DNA of 64,000 bases from Streptomyces sp. NBC_00353 (lineage in GTDB: Bacteria; Actinomycetota; Actinomycetes; Streptomycetales; Streptomycetaceae): the NCBI RefSeq assembly GCF_036108815.1, contig NZ_CP107985.1, positions 7,313,501 to 7,377,500 of the forward strand. The letters run 5' to 3'. Under the pieces are notes generated by a model. That model had not been told where the DNA came from, ran no database searches, and saw only the letters and a list, made by a program, of their open reading frames with translations. This document shows, piece after piece, positions 50,996 to 60,354 of the stretch. Positions within the stretch are counted from its first letter, which is position 1. Every line of letters starts with the position of its first letter. Made by a program: the position numbers and the translations under genes.

Positions 50996-52069
50996 ATGAC
51001 CACCGACACCGCAACACACACGGGCGAGACCACCCGGCCCTCCGAAGTCGCCCGCCCCGGCAACCGCACCGCCGACCGTCTCTTCGGCACCGGCATACGC
51101 AACCAGTGGTACGCCGTCTGCCCCTCCGACTTCGTCGCCGCCGGCGGCATGAAGCGCCTCACCCTCCTCGGCGAGGAATGGCTCCTCTTCCGCCGCGCCG
51201 ACGGCACCCTCCACATGCTGGAGGACCGCTGCCCCCATCGCGGCGCCCGCCTCTCGCTCGGCAAACACCTCGGCGACCGGATCGCCTGCTGGTACCACGG
51301 CGTCCAGGTCGACGGCACCGGCACCGTCGCCGCCGTACCCGGCCTGCCCGGCTGCAACCTCGAAGGCAAACAGCTCGTCGCCGCACCCCATCTCGTCGAG
51401 GCCGGCGGCGCGATCCTGGCCTACTTCGGCGACAACGAACACCCCGAACCGGCCCCCCTCGTCCTGCCGGAACAGCTCACCGACCCCGACGTCTCGGCCT
51501 TCCTCTGCTACGCGGAGTGGAACGTCAACTGGCGCTACGCCGTCGAGAACCTCCTCGACCCCATGCACGGATCGTTCCTGCACCGCGACTCGCACAGCAT
51601 GTCCGAAGGGCAGACCACCGCCCGCTTCCGGATCCGCGAGACCGAACGCGGCTTCTTCTTCGAGAAGACCGACCAGAGCGGCGTGAACTTCGACTGGGTC
51701 GAACTCTGCCGCACCGGCATCGACTGGGTCGACCTGACCATCCCGTACCCGCCCACCGCCGGCCCCGGCGGCCCGTTCGGCATCGTCGGCATGGCCACCC
51801 CCATCGACGAGGACCGCTGCGCCGTCTTCTTCTGGCGCTACCGTCGCGTCACGGACTGGCAGCGCGACACCTGGCGCTTCCTCTACAGGACCGTGCTGGA
51901 GGACCGCCACTGGGACGTCCTCGAACAGGACCGGATCATGCTCGAAGAGCTCCGCAGCGACGCCGACCAGGCGGAGAACCTGTACCAGCACGACCTGGGT
52001 GTCGTCCGCGTCCGCCGCATGTACCGCACGGAAGCAGAGGCCCAGGCCCGGGCGAACACCACCGGCTGA
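50996..52069 (+). CDS. Rieske-type aromatic ring-hydroxylating oxygenase, alpha subunit
   Basis: The 357-residue protein has an N-terminal Rieske 2Fe-2S site (CPHRGARLSLGKHLGDR then CWYHG) and a C-terminal catalytic domain with the mononuclear iron ligands in ENLLDPMHGSFLHRDSH. It lacks a beta subunit gene, as in alpha-only (group I/VanA-like) oxygenases. Electrons should come from the reductase encoded upstream. The substrate is unknown; an indolic or benzoate-like aromatic would fit. A strong terminator follows at 52092-52140. It is the last gene of the plus-strand operon. Confidence 0.92.
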   Translation: MTTDTATHTGETTRPSEVARPGNRTADRLFGTGIRNQWYAVCPSDFVAAGGMKRLTLLGEEWLLFRRADGTLHMLEDRCPHRGARLSLGKHLGDRIACWYHGVQVDGTGTVAAVPGLPGCNLEGKQLVAAPHLVEAGGAILAYFGDNEHPEPAPLVLPEQLTDPDVSAFLCYAEWNVNWRYAVENLLDPMHGSFLHRDSHSMSEGQTTARFRIRETERGFFFEKTDQSGVNFDWVELCRTGIDWVDLTIPYPPTAGPGGPFGIVGMATPIDEDRCAVFFWRYRRVTDWQRDTWRFLYRTVLEDRHWDVLEQDRIMLEELRSDADQAENLYQHDLGVVRVRRMYRTEAEAQARANTTG

Positions 52070-52091
52070 GCCGCCTCGAACACAAAGATGT

Positions 52092-52140
52092 CCTCGATCG
52101 CCGGACGAGCTCGATCAACGAGCCCGTCCGGCGATCGAGG
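52092..52140. terminator. Long hairpin terminator after the oxygenase
   Basis: A 22-bp stem (52092-52113 with 52119-52140) with one A-C mismatch and a 5-base loop lies between the convergent oxygenase and MarR genes. Both arms contain the TCCGGCGATCGAGG core of the dispersed repeat, in opposite orientation. Confidence 0.85.
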
Positions 52141-52230
52141 TTCACGCACGGGCCGGGCAATTCCCAACCTGTCCGGCAAATCGGTCTCGTTACGCGATCG
52201 AGGACAAAGTGGCCACGTGCGGTCCCCGCC

Positions 52231-52773
52231 CTACCCCTCCTCGCCCCCCCCCTCCTCCGCCGCCAGCACAGACCGCTCCAACTTCTCCAACAACCGCGCC
52301 AACTGCCGGCACTCTGCAGGAGTGAGCCCCGCCAGCATCCGCCGCTCGTTCTCCAAATGCTCCGAGAACAGCTCGTCGATCGTCGACAGACCCTCGTCCG
52401 TCAACCGCGAATGCACCACCCGACGGTCCTGCGGATCCCGCTCCCGCAGAATCAGCCCGTCCTTCTCCAGCCGGTCGATCCGCAACGTCACACCGGCCGA
52501 ACTGATCAGCCCGGAGTCCGCCAGCTCACCTGCCGTACGACGGAACGGCGCACCCGCCCTGCGCAACGCGGTCAGCACATCGAACCCCGCCATCGACAGG
52601 CCCTTGCGCTCCACCGGCCGCGAAATCGCCGCGCTGTACCGCAGGAACGCCCGATGCAGCCGGCCGAACACCTCCAGCGGAGCCGTATCCAGATCCGGCC
52701 GCTCCCGCCGCCAGTCCTCGACGATCGACGCCACCGCATCCTGCCGCGTCGCGGAAGCCGTCTTCTTCGCCAT
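52231..52773 (-). CDS. MarR-family regulator of the aromatic island
   Basis: About 180 residues from the ATG at 52773 (GGAGGG eight bases upstream). The winged-helix core reads AGELADSGLISSAGVTLRID and LILRERDPQDRRVVHSRLTD, with the Asp-Arg wing typical of MarR. MarR repressors sense small aromatic ligands. It follows the Rieske gene in convergent orientation and probably controls the whole island, including the MFS gene, as IadR does in iad loci. Its own promoter region holds TAAGAATCTTA (52806-52816), similar to the half sites at 41578-41592 and 41669-41683. Confidence 0.88.
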   Translation of the reverse strand: MAKKTASATRQDAVASIVEDWRRERPDLDTAPLEVFGRLHRAFLRYSAAISRPVERKGLSMAGFDVLTALRRAGAPFRRTAGELADSGLISSAGVTLRIDRLEKDGLILRERDPQDRRVVHSRLTDEGLSTIDELFSEHLENERRMLAGLTPAECRQLARLLEKLERSVLAAEEGGGEEG

Positions 52774-52805
52774 CCCGGGCACCCTCCGTGCAGGAACACA
52801 ATGGG

Positions 52806-52816
52806 TAAGAATCTTA
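52806..52816. promoter_or_regulatory. Candidate autoregulatory site of the MarR gene
   Basis: TAAG-AAT-CTTA is a perfect 4-bp dyad 32 bp upstream of the MarR ATG. On the minus strand GGGCTAAGA follows, resembling GGGCTTAAG of operator A. Low information content, so this is tentative. Confidence 0.35.
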
Positions 52817-52936
52817 GCCCTCAAAGGCCACCCGCGGCCGCGCAGCCACCCACCTGCACCGCACCCCGCCCACCGCGCACTCAGCCCTGCGAGAACCCCA
52901 CTGCGCACCCCCCACGCCATGCGACAGCATGGATCC

Positions 52937-55441
52937 ATGTCCGTACTGACGCGCAACGAAGCGCAGACCCGAGCCCAGTTCCTCGACGTACACCGGTACA
53001 CGATCGACCTCGATCTGACCACGGGTGAGGACACCTTCGACTCCCGCACCGTCATCCAGTTCACCGCCCTCGCGGCCGGAGACACCTTCGTCGAACTCAA
53101 GCCCGCCACCCTGCGCTCCATCAGCCTCGACGGACACCCCCTCGACCCCGCCGACCTCACCGAGAACCGGTACCCGCTCACCGCACTCGCCGCCGGCCCG
53201 CACGAACTGCGCATCGACGCCGCCATGCGCTACTCCCGCACCGGTGAAGGCATGCACCGCTTCACCGACCCCACCGACGGCGAAACGTACCTCTACACCC
53301 AGCTCTTCATGGAAGACGTCCAACGGGTCTTCGCCGCATTCGACCAGCCCGACCTCAAATCCGTCTTCGCCCTCACCGTCACCGCCCCCGAAAGCTGGAC
53401 CGTCCTCGGCAACGGCATCGCCGAACACACCGGCAACGGCCGGTGGACCATCGCCCCCACACCACTGATCTCCACCTACCTCGTCGCCGTCGCCGCAGGC
53501 CCCTGGCACTCCGTCACCACCGAGCACGCCGGACTGCCCTTCGGCATCCACTGCCGCCGCTCCCTCGCCCCCCACCTCGACGCCGACGCTGACGAAATCC
53601 TCGACATCACCCGCGCCTGCTTCGACCGATACCACGAGAAATTCGACGAGCCCTACCCCTTCGACTCCTACGACCAGGCCTTCGTCCCCGAATTCAACGC
53701 CGGCGCCATGGAGAACCCCGGGCTCGTCACCTTCCGCGACGAATTCATCTACCGCTCAGCCGTCACCGACACCGAACGCCAGACCCGCGCCATGGTCATC
53801 GCCCACGAAATGGCCCACATGTGGTTCGGCGACCTCGTCACCCTCGCCTGGTGGGACGACATCTGGCTCAACGAGTCCTTCGCCGAATACATGGGCTACC
53901 AGACCCTCACCGAAGCCACCCGCTTCACCGACACCTGGGTCGACTTCGGCGTAGCCCGCAAGGGCTGGGGATACGACGCCGACCAACGCCCCTCCACCCA
54001 CCCCGTCGCCCCCGACCCCGCCGCCGTCCCCGACACCGCATCCGCCATGCTCAACTTCGACGGCATCTCCTACGCCAAGGGCGCATCCGCCCTGCGCCAA
54101 CTCGTCGCCTGGCTCGGCGAAAAAGACTTCCTCACCGGCATCAACACCCACTTCGCCCGACACAAATTCGCCAACGCCACCCTCGCCGACTTCATCGACA
54201 ACCTCGCCTCCGCCACCGACCGCAACGTCCACGCCTGGGCCGAAGAATGGCTCCGCACCACCGGCGTCGACACCCTCACCCCCCACGTCGACGAATCCGA
54301 CGGCGCCTGGTCCATCACCATCGACCAGCACGGCCACCGCCCCCACCGCATCGCCGTCGGCGCCTACGACCACGCCCTCGACACCCAGCCGGGACCCGAC
54401 CGCCTCACCCTGCGCGACCGCTTCGAACTGGACGTCCCCCACAACAACACCGCCAAGATCCACACCGGGCGCCGCCCCGCCCTCATCGTCCCCAACGACA
54501 ACGACCTCACCTACGCCAAGGTCCGCCTCGACCCCGAATCCTGGAACACCGCACTCCACACCCTCTCCGGCATCCCCGACGCCCTCACCCGAGCCGTCAT
54601 CTGGAACACCGCCCGCGACATGGTCCGCGACGGCGAACTCCACCCCGCCACCTACCTCCGCACAGCCCGCACCCACCTCCCGCACGAAACCGACCTGGCC
54701 CTCGTCCAAGGCGTCCTCACCTTCGCCGACACCCAGATCACCCGCCGCTACACCACCCCCGACAACCGACCCGCCGCCCACGCCACCCTCACCGACCTCT
54801 GCCGCGACCTCATCCGCCGCACCGAGGACGGCACCAACCCCGGCCTCCGCCTCACCGCCGTACGCCACCTCATCGACGCCGCCACCCAACCCGACACCAT
54901 CCAGGACTGGCTCACCAACGACAGCGTCCCCGGCGGCCCCGAACTCGACCCCGAACTCCGCTGGCGCATCCTCACCCGACTCGCCGTCCTCGGCGCCACC
55001 GACGAAACCACCATCGCCACCGAACTCGAACACGACCCCAGCGCCACCGGCCAGGAAGGCGCCGCCCGCTGCCGCGCCGCCCTCCCCACCCCCGAAGCCA
55101 AAGCCACCGCCTGGCACAGCCTGTTCAACGACGACACCCTCTCCAACTACCTCTTCAGCGCCACCGCCCAAGGCTTCTGGCAACCCGAACAGGCCGACCT
55201 CGTCCACACCTACGTCCCGCGCTACTACCCCGAAGCCACCGCACTCGCCGCCCGCCGCGGCCCCGCCATCGCCGAAGCCGCGGGCCGCTACGCCTTCCCC
55301 CACTACGCCATCGACACCGACAACCTCCACCACGGCGAACAAGCCCTGAACGACCCCACCCTCATCCCCGCCCTCCACCGCAAACTCACCGACCAGATCG
55401 ACGACCTGCGCCGAGCCATCGCCGTACGCAACGCCCACTGA
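52937..55441 (+). CDS. pepN: Aminopeptidase N
   Basis: About 834 residues from the ATG at 52937. This M1 zinc aminopeptidase has the substrate-anchoring NAGAMENPGLVTF and the zinc site VIAHEMAHMWFGDLV with the third ligand Glu in WLNESFAEYMG. It removes N-terminal residues from peptides in the cytosol. The C-terminal helical ERAP1-like domain is complete. The coding strand is unusually C-rich and prefers GAA for Glu, unlike the genes at the start of the window. A hairpin with inner CCCC/GGGG pairing follows at 55478-55519. Confidence 0.95.
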   Translation: MSVLTRNEAQTRAQFLDVHRYTIDLDLTTGEDTFDSRTVIQFTALAAGDTFVELKPATLRSISLDGHPLDPADLTENRYPLTALAAGPHELRIDAAMRYSRTGEGMHRFTDPTDGETYLYTQLFMEDVQRVFAAFDQPDLKSVFALTVTAPESWTVLGNGIAEHTGNGRWTIAPTPLISTYLVAVAAGPWHSVTTEHAGLPFGIHCRRSLAPHLDADADEILDITRACFDRYHEKFDEPYPFDSYDQAFVPEFNAGAMENPGLVTFRDEFIYRSAVTDTERQTRAMVIAHEMAHMWFGDLVTLAWWDDIWLNESFAEYMGYQTLTEATRFTDTWVDFGVARKGWGYDADQRPSTHPVAPDPAAVPDTASAMLNFDGISYAKGASALRQLVAWLGEKDFLTGINTHFARHKFANATLADFIDNLASATDRNVHAWAEEWLRTTGVDTLTPHVDESDGAWSITIDQHGHRPHRIAVGAYDHALDTQPGPDRLTLRDRFELDVPHNNTAKIHTGRRPALIVPNDNDLTYAKVRLDPESWNTALHTLSGIPDALTRAVIWNTARDMVRDGELHPATYLRTARTHLPHETDLALVQGVLTFADTQITRRYTTPDNRPAAHATLTDLCRDLIRRTEDGTNPGLRLTAVRHLIDAATQPDTIQDWLTNDSVPGGPELDPELRWRILTRLAVLGATDETTIATELEHDPSATGQEGAARCRAALPTPEAKATAWHSLFNDDTLSNYLFSATAQGFWQPEQADLVHTYVPRYYPEATALAARRGPAIAEAAGRYAFPHYAIDTDNLHHGEQALNDPTLIPALHRKLTDQIDDLRRAIAVRNAH

Positions 55442-55477
55442 CCCACCACACCGCGACACCCACACACCGCAACACCC

Positions 55478-55519
55478 GTGCCCGGCGCCACCCCCACCAC
55501 AAGGGGAGACGCCGGGCAC
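55478..55519 (+). terminator. Hairpin terminator after pepN
   Basis: GTGCCCGGCG and CGCCGGGCAC form a perfect 10-bp stem; the 22-base loop has inner C-run/G-run pairing. It lies 37 bp past the pepN stop. Confidence 0.65.
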
Positions 55520-55671
55520 ACCCATACCACCGGCACCCCCCGACAACCCCCCACCCCCCACCGCCCGTCCCCCTTTCGGGTTCAGATCAACGGGCTCACC
55601 GGCCGCGCCACCAGAAACCCGGACAAGCTGGCATGTCCACCCATGCGCGCACCCGAAGGGCCCCACCACCC

Positions 55672-57072
55672 ATGCCCACCCCACCCCTCGCCGGATCCAC
55701 CACCGGACCCGACGCCCTCCGCCCCCTCCTCGACACCGTCCTCACCGCACTCCACGACGGAGCCCACCAACGAAACGGCCCCATCCCCGCCGGCGGACCC
55801 CCAGCCACCACCCCCCGCATACGCGCCGCCACCCACCCCGTCATCCCCGACCACGGCACCGGCCCCCACCACGCCCTACGCACCCTCATCACCGCACTCG
55901 CCCAAGGCTCCGCAGACCCCGCACACCCCCACTGCGCAGCCCACCTCCACACCCCACCCCTCGCCCTCGCCACCGCAGCCGACCTCGCCGCCTCAGCCCT
56001 CAACCCCTCCATGGACTCCTGGGACCAAGCACCCGCCGCCTCAACCCTCGAAGCCGACACCACCACCGCACTCGCCCACGAGATCTACCCCCACCACCCC
56101 CACCCCGACGCCCTCATCACCACCGGCGGCACCGAAGCCAACCAACTCGCCCTCCTCCTCGCCCGCGAACGCCACGGCCCCGTACAGACCATCTGCGCCA
56201 CCAACGCCCACCACAGCATCAACCGCGCCACCTGGCTCCTCGGCCTCCCCGAACCCCTCACCATCCCCGCCCCCACCGGCGTCATGGACCTCACCGCACT
56301 CGAAGAAACCCTCACCCGACACCACCACCAACACCTCCTCGTCACCGCCACCGCAGGCACCACCGACACCGGCCGGATCGACCCCCTGAACGACATCGCC
56401 GACCTCTGCACCACCCACGGCGCCGAACTCCACATCGACGCCGCCTACGGCGGCCCCCTCCTCTTCAGCCCCACCCACCGCACCAAACTCCACGGCCTCC
56501 ACCGCGCCCACAGCGTCACCCTCGACCTCCACAAACTCGGCTGGCAACCCGCCCCCGCAGGCATCCTCGCCGTCCCCGACCACCACCACCTCCAAGCCCT
56601 CCACCACCAAGCCGCCTACCTCAACGCCGACGACGACACCGAAGCCGGCCTCCCCGACCTCCTCGGCCGCTCCCTGCGCACCACCCGCCGACCCGACGCC
56701 CTCAAAATCGCCGTCACCCTCCAAGCCCTCGGCCGCACCGGACTCGCCGACCTCATCGACCGCACCATCAACACCGCCCACCACCTCGCCGACCTCATCA
56801 CCCACACCCCCACCCTCGACCTCTACGAACGCCCCACCATCACCACCGTCCTCTTCCGCCCCACCAACACCGACGACCACACCGTCGCCACCATCCGCCG
56901 CACCCTCCTCACCAACGGCCAAGCCGTCCTCGGCCGCGCCCACACCCACAACGGCCTCTGGCTCAAAGCCACCCTCCTCAACCCCCACACCACCCCCAAC
57001 GACCTGCAAACCCTCCTCGACCACGTCACCCACCTCACCCACGACCTCAAGAAAGGCAACACACCCCGATGA
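55672..57072 (+). CDS. PLP-dependent amino-acid decarboxylase (DesA-like)
   Basis: About 466 residues from the ATG at 55672 (GAAGGG upstream, spacing 11); an ATG at 55633 would add 13 residues and has no SD. It is a group II PLP decarboxylase: ALITTGGTEANQLALLLARE, HHSINRATWLLG, the PLP-ring Asp in HIDAAYGGPLLFS and the Schiff-base Lys in LDLHKLGWQPAPAGI. The family includes lysine, ornithine, aspartate and diaminobutyrate decarboxylases. Being directly upstream of a lysine/ornithine N-hydroxylase gene with a four-base overlap, it recalls desA of desferrioxamine synthesis, though the sequence is not very close to S. coelicolor DesA as I remember it. No iron box was seen upstream. Confidence 0.82.
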   Translation: MPTPPLAGSTTGPDALRPLLDTVLTALHDGAHQRNGPIPAGGPPATTPRIRAATHPVIPDHGTGPHHALRTLITALAQGSADPAHPHCAAHLHTPPLALATAADLAASALNPSMDSWDQAPAASTLEADTTTALAHEIYPHHPHPDALITTGGTEANQLALLLARERHGPVQTICATNAHHSINRATWLLGLPEPLTIPAPTGVMDLTALEETLTRHHHQHLLVTATAGTTDTGRIDPLNDIADLCTTHGAELHIDAAYGGPLLFSPTHRTKLHGLHRAHSVTLDLHKLGWQPAPAGILAVPDHHHLQALHHQAAYLNADDDTEAGLPDLLGRSLRTTRRPDALKIAVTLQALGRTGLADLIDRTINTAHHLADLITHTPTLDLYERPTITTVLFRPTNTDDHTVATIRRTLLTNGQAVLGRAHTHNGLWLKATLLNPHTTPNDLQTLLDHVTHLTHDLKKGNTPR

Positions 57073-58490
57073 CCGACCGACCCAGCCCCAACCCCGACCA
57101 GCCACACGACCTCGTCGGCATCGGCATCGGCCCCTTCAACCTCTCCCTCGCCGCCCTCGCCCACGGCATCCCCGGCAACCCCCACCCCCTCGCCGCGACC
57201 TTTTACGAACAACGCCCCGCCTTCCACTGGCACCCCGGCCTCCTCATCGACGGCGCCAGCCTCCAAGTCCCCTTCCTCGCCGACCTCGTCACCCTCGCCG
57301 ACCCCGCAAGCCCCTGGACCTTCCTCAACTACCTACGCAGCCGCGACCGCCTCTTCCCCTTCTACTTCGCCGAGCGCTTCCACATCCAACGAGCCGAATA
57401 CGACGCCTACTGCCGCTGGGTCACCGACCAACTCCCAGGACTCCACTTCAGCCACCAGGTCGACGCCGTCCGCTGGAACCCCGAACGCCAACTCTTCGAA
57501 GTCGACTTCACCCAACTCGACACCCACGGCGAAGCCGAAGCCCTCGGCCGCGCCTACACCCGCCACATCGCCCTCGGCATCGGCACCGAACCCTTCATCC
57601 CCGACCCCCTCAAACCCCTCGCCGACGCCGAAACCGTCCCCGTCATCCACTCCGCCGACTACCTCCACCACCGCCGACAACTCCTCGAAGCCGAACACAT
57701 CACCGTCATCGGCTCCGGCCAGTCAGGCGCCGAAATCTTCCTCGACCTCCTCCGCGCACGCCCCGCCGGACACGAAAAACTCCACTGGCTCGCCCGCACC
57801 CACGCCTTCGCCCCCATGGAGTACTCCAAACTCGGCCTCGAACACTTCACCCCCGACTACAGCCGCTACTTCCACGCACTCCCCGAACACGTACGCGACG
57901 AACTCGTCCCCCACCAATGGCAACTCCACAAAGGCATCGACGCCGACACCATCGCCGCCATCCACGACGAGCTCTACCGACGCACCCTCCACGGCGGCTG
58001 GCCCGACACCACCCTCACCCCCGGCGTCCACGTACGCACCGCCGGCCGTCTCGCCAACAATCGCGTCGAACTCCACCTCGAACACACCCAACAAGGCACC
58101 CGCACCCGCCTCACCACCGACGCAGTCGTCCTCGCCACCGGCTACCGCGAACGCCCCCTCGACCGCATCCTCACCGGCCTCGCCCCCCACATCCGCCGCG
58201 ACACCGGCGGACGCCCCCGCATCGACGACCACTTCCGCCTCGAACTCGACCCCACCGTCACCGGCAACGTCTACGTACAGAACGCCGAACGCCACACCCA
58301 CGGAGTCGGCGCCCCCGACCTCGGACTCGCCGCCTGGCGCAGCGCCACCATCCTCAACAACCTCACCGACACCAACGCCTACCCCCTCCCACAACGCACC
58401 GCCTTCACCACCTTCGGCCTCACCCCCCAGAACACCCCCAAAATCCCCCACCAGCACCCCGGCCTCATCCCCCTCGTACAGGGCAACTGA
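57069..58490 (+). CDS. Lysine/ornithine N-hydroxylase (DesB-like)
   Basis: The 473-residue FAD-dependent N-hydroxylating monooxygenase has VGIGIGPFNLSLAALAHG for FAD, ASLQVPFLADLVTLADP, NADPH-binding ITVIGSGQSGAEIFLDLL and the C-terminal LATGYRER. It should hydroxylate a terminal amine such as lysine, ornithine or cadaverine for hydroxamate siderophores. ATG 57069 overlaps the decarboxylase stop by four bases (ATGA). The acyltransferase (desC) and NIS synthetase (desD) that normally follow are absent; the next gene is a convergent nucleotidase. Coding strand very C-rich. Confidence 0.9.
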   Translation: MTDRPSPNPDQPHDLVGIGIGPFNLSLAALAHGIPGNPHPLAATFYEQRPAFHWHPGLLIDGASLQVPFLADLVTLADPASPWTFLNYLRSRDRLFPFYFAERFHIQRAEYDAYCRWVTDQLPGLHFSHQVDAVRWNPERQLFEVDFTQLDTHGEAEALGRAYTRHIALGIGTEPFIPDPLKPLADAETVPVIHSADYLHHRRQLLEAEHITVIGSGQSGAEIFLDLLRARPAGHEKLHWLARTHAFAPMEYSKLGLEHFTPDYSRYFHALPEHVRDELVPHQWQLHKGIDADTIAAIHDELYRRTLHGGWPDTTLTPGVHVRTAGRLANNRVELHLEHTQQGTRTRLTTDAVVLATGYRERPLDRILTGLAPHIRRDTGGRPRIDDHFRLELDPTVTGNVYVQNAERHTHGVGAPDLGLAAWRSATILNNLTDTNAYPLPQRTAFTTFGLTPQNTPKIPHQHPGLIPLVQGN

Positions 58491-58508
58491 CCCACCGCAC
58501 AAAACAGA

Positions 58509-58540
58509 AGCGGCCGCCTCCCGGAAAGGAGACGGCCGCT
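58509..58540. terminator. Bidirectional terminator, desB-like/nucleotidase
   Basis: A 13-bp stem with one C-A mismatch (58509-58521 with 58528-58540) and a 6-base CGGAAA loop lies between convergent genes. Confidence 0.8.
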
Positions 58541-58554
58541 CAACCAAGGAACCG

Positions 58555-60354
58555 CTAGAACACCGGCTTACCATCCCGCGTCAGCCGCCAGTCCACCGAA
58601 GCGAACTGCGAACCGTCCACCGAACCCTTCGCCTGCACCCACGCAATGATCGTGTTGCGGATCTCCTCCGAATTCGCCCACAACTGCTTCGCACCCGGCA
58701 CATGCGGGAAGTTACCGCCACCGCTCGCCCGATAGTTGTTCACCGCCAGCACGAACTGAGCCGCCGGATCGATCGCCTTGCCCTCGAACGACAGATTCAC
58801 AATCCGCGAACCATTCGGCTTCGCAATGTCGATGTCATACGTCAGACCCGACACCGCGTCATAGTTGTAGTCCGGCGTGTTGTCCGCATTCGTCAACTTC
58901 GCCGTATCCACCGGAACATCGGCCGCCGTCTGCACGTAATACCGCGCCGAGAACTCCAGGTAGTCCTTGATCTGCGCACCCGTCAACAACCGGGCCTCAA
59001 GCGTGTTCTCGAACGGATACAACCCCGCCGCATCCTTGATCGTCACATCACCGGCAGGAATCTGCGCCGTACGCGAGAAACACGACGCCTGCGACAGCAC
59101 CGGAAGCGACGCATACGCACCACCAGCCAGCGCAGCCTTCACCGTCTCCGCCTGAACCACATTGATCAGATCAATGATCGGCTCGTCCTTCCACGCCGCC
59201 TCCGCCGTCGTCATCGCCACCGTCGACGAACCGATGACCTGATTGACGTACGCCACGACCTTCTTGTGCTCGTCGGCCAGCAGACCCGTGATCTTCGGGT
59301 CCTCCGCCACCGTGTTCGAGTTCAACACCTGCGAACCCGCACGCTCCACCACCCAGTGGCCCTTCTCCCACACCAGATCGAAGTCGAACAGCGTCAACCG
59401 CTGCCCCCACTTCAACGGCTCGGAGAGCACCACCTTCTTGCCCGTCTCCTTGTTCTCCACGAAGTACTCGGGGATCTCCAGATGCGCATGACCGACCAGA
59501 ATCGCATCGATGCCCGGCACCTGCTCCGCCACCAGAGCCGCCGCGTTCTCCACATACGGAACCTGATCACCGTACGACGACGTCCCACTGGTCCCCGAAT
59601 GCGCCGACACGATCACGACATCCGCACCCATGGACCGAAGCCGCGGCACAAACTTCGCCGCCTGCTCCTCCAACCCCGGGAACACCATCTTGCCGCTGAC
59701 ATTCGCCTTGTCCCAGATCGCGATCCCCGGATTCGTCAGACCCAGAATCGCCACCTTCACATCCGGACCGTGCGGCGTACGCATCCGCTTGATCACATAC
59801 GGAGCGAACGCAGGCCGCAACGTCTTCGCATCCAGCGCATTCGCACCCAGCAGCGGGAAATCACACTGCTCCTCGAACTTCCGCAGCACCGGAATGCCGT
59901 AGTTGAACTCATGGTTGCCCAGCGCCGCCGCGTCATACCCGATCGTGTTCATCGCCTGCGCCATCGGATGCACCGGACCACGCTTCGCCGTGATCGGATC
60001 GATCTTCGCGTAGTAGTACGACAGCTGCGTGCCCTGGATCGTGTCACCCGCATCGATCATCAGGGTGTTGTGCCGGCCCTTCTCCGCACGGACCTGGTCC
60101 ACCAGCGTCGAGATCTTCGCCAGACCCACATCGTTGTGCGCCTTGTCGTCGAACTCCTTGTCCGTGAAGTAGTCCCAGTTGAAGACATTCCCGTGCAGAT
60201 CGGTCGTACCCATCACCGTGAACGAATACCGCTTCGGCGGACGCCCATGACCACGACCGTGAGCCTCGGCAGGCACAGCCACACCCCCAGCCATCGCCAC
60301 ACCGGCCCCGGCCGCAGCCGATGTGCCCAGGAACGTCCTACGGTTCAGCGGCAT
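58555..60354 (-). CDS. Tat-exported 5'-nucleotidase / 2',3'-cyclic-nucleotide phosphodiesterase
   Basis: About 599 residues from the ATG at 60354 (GGGAG six bases upstream). The N-terminus carries a Tat signal (NRRTFLGTSAAAGAGVAMAG) cleaved near AEAHG. The metallophosphatase domain shows VMGTTDLHGNVFNWD, MIDAGDTIQGT, ALGNHEFNYG, VSAHSG and VGHAHLEIPE, all dimetal ligands. The C-terminal 5'-nucleotidase domain binds the nucleoside. It should release phosphate and nucleosides from extracellular nucleotides. No PHO box was recognised in the 385-bp upstream gap. It is divergent from pyk. Confidence 0.93.
   Translation of the reverse strand: MPLNRRTFLGTSAAAGAGVAMAGGVAVPAEAHGRGHGRPPKRYSFTVMGTTDLHGNVFNWDYFTDKEFDDKAHNDVGLAKISTLVDQVRAEKGRHNTLMIDAGDTIQGTQLSYYYAKIDPITAKRGPVHPMAQAMNTIGYDAAALGNHEFNYGIPVLRKFEEQCDFPLLGANALDAKTLRPAFAPYVIKRMRTPHGPDVKVAILGLTNPGIAIWDKANVSGKMVFPGLEEQAAKFVPRLRSMGADVVIVSAHSGTSGTSSYGDQVPYVENAAALVAEQVPGIDAILVGHAHLEIPEYFVENKETGKKVVLSEPLKWGQRLTLFDFDLVWEKGHWVVERAGSQVLNSNTVAEDPKITGLLADEHKKVVAYVNQVIGSSTVAMTTAEAAWKDEPIIDLINVVQAETVKAALAGGAYASLPVLSQASCFSRTAQIPAGDVTIKDAAGLYPFENTLEARLLTGAQIKDYLEFSARYYVQTAADVPVDTAKLTNADNTPDYNYDAVSGLTYDIDIAKPNGSRIVNLSFEGKAIDPAAQFVLAVNNYRASGGGNFPHVPGAKQLWANSEEIRNTIIAWVQAKGSVDGSQFASVDWRLTRDGKPVF

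Noticed and set aside
53756..55684. 642-codon Gly/Val-rich minus-strand frame opposite pepN
   Set aside because: Composition of a shadow frame, no SD, and pepN motifs are clear on the other strand.
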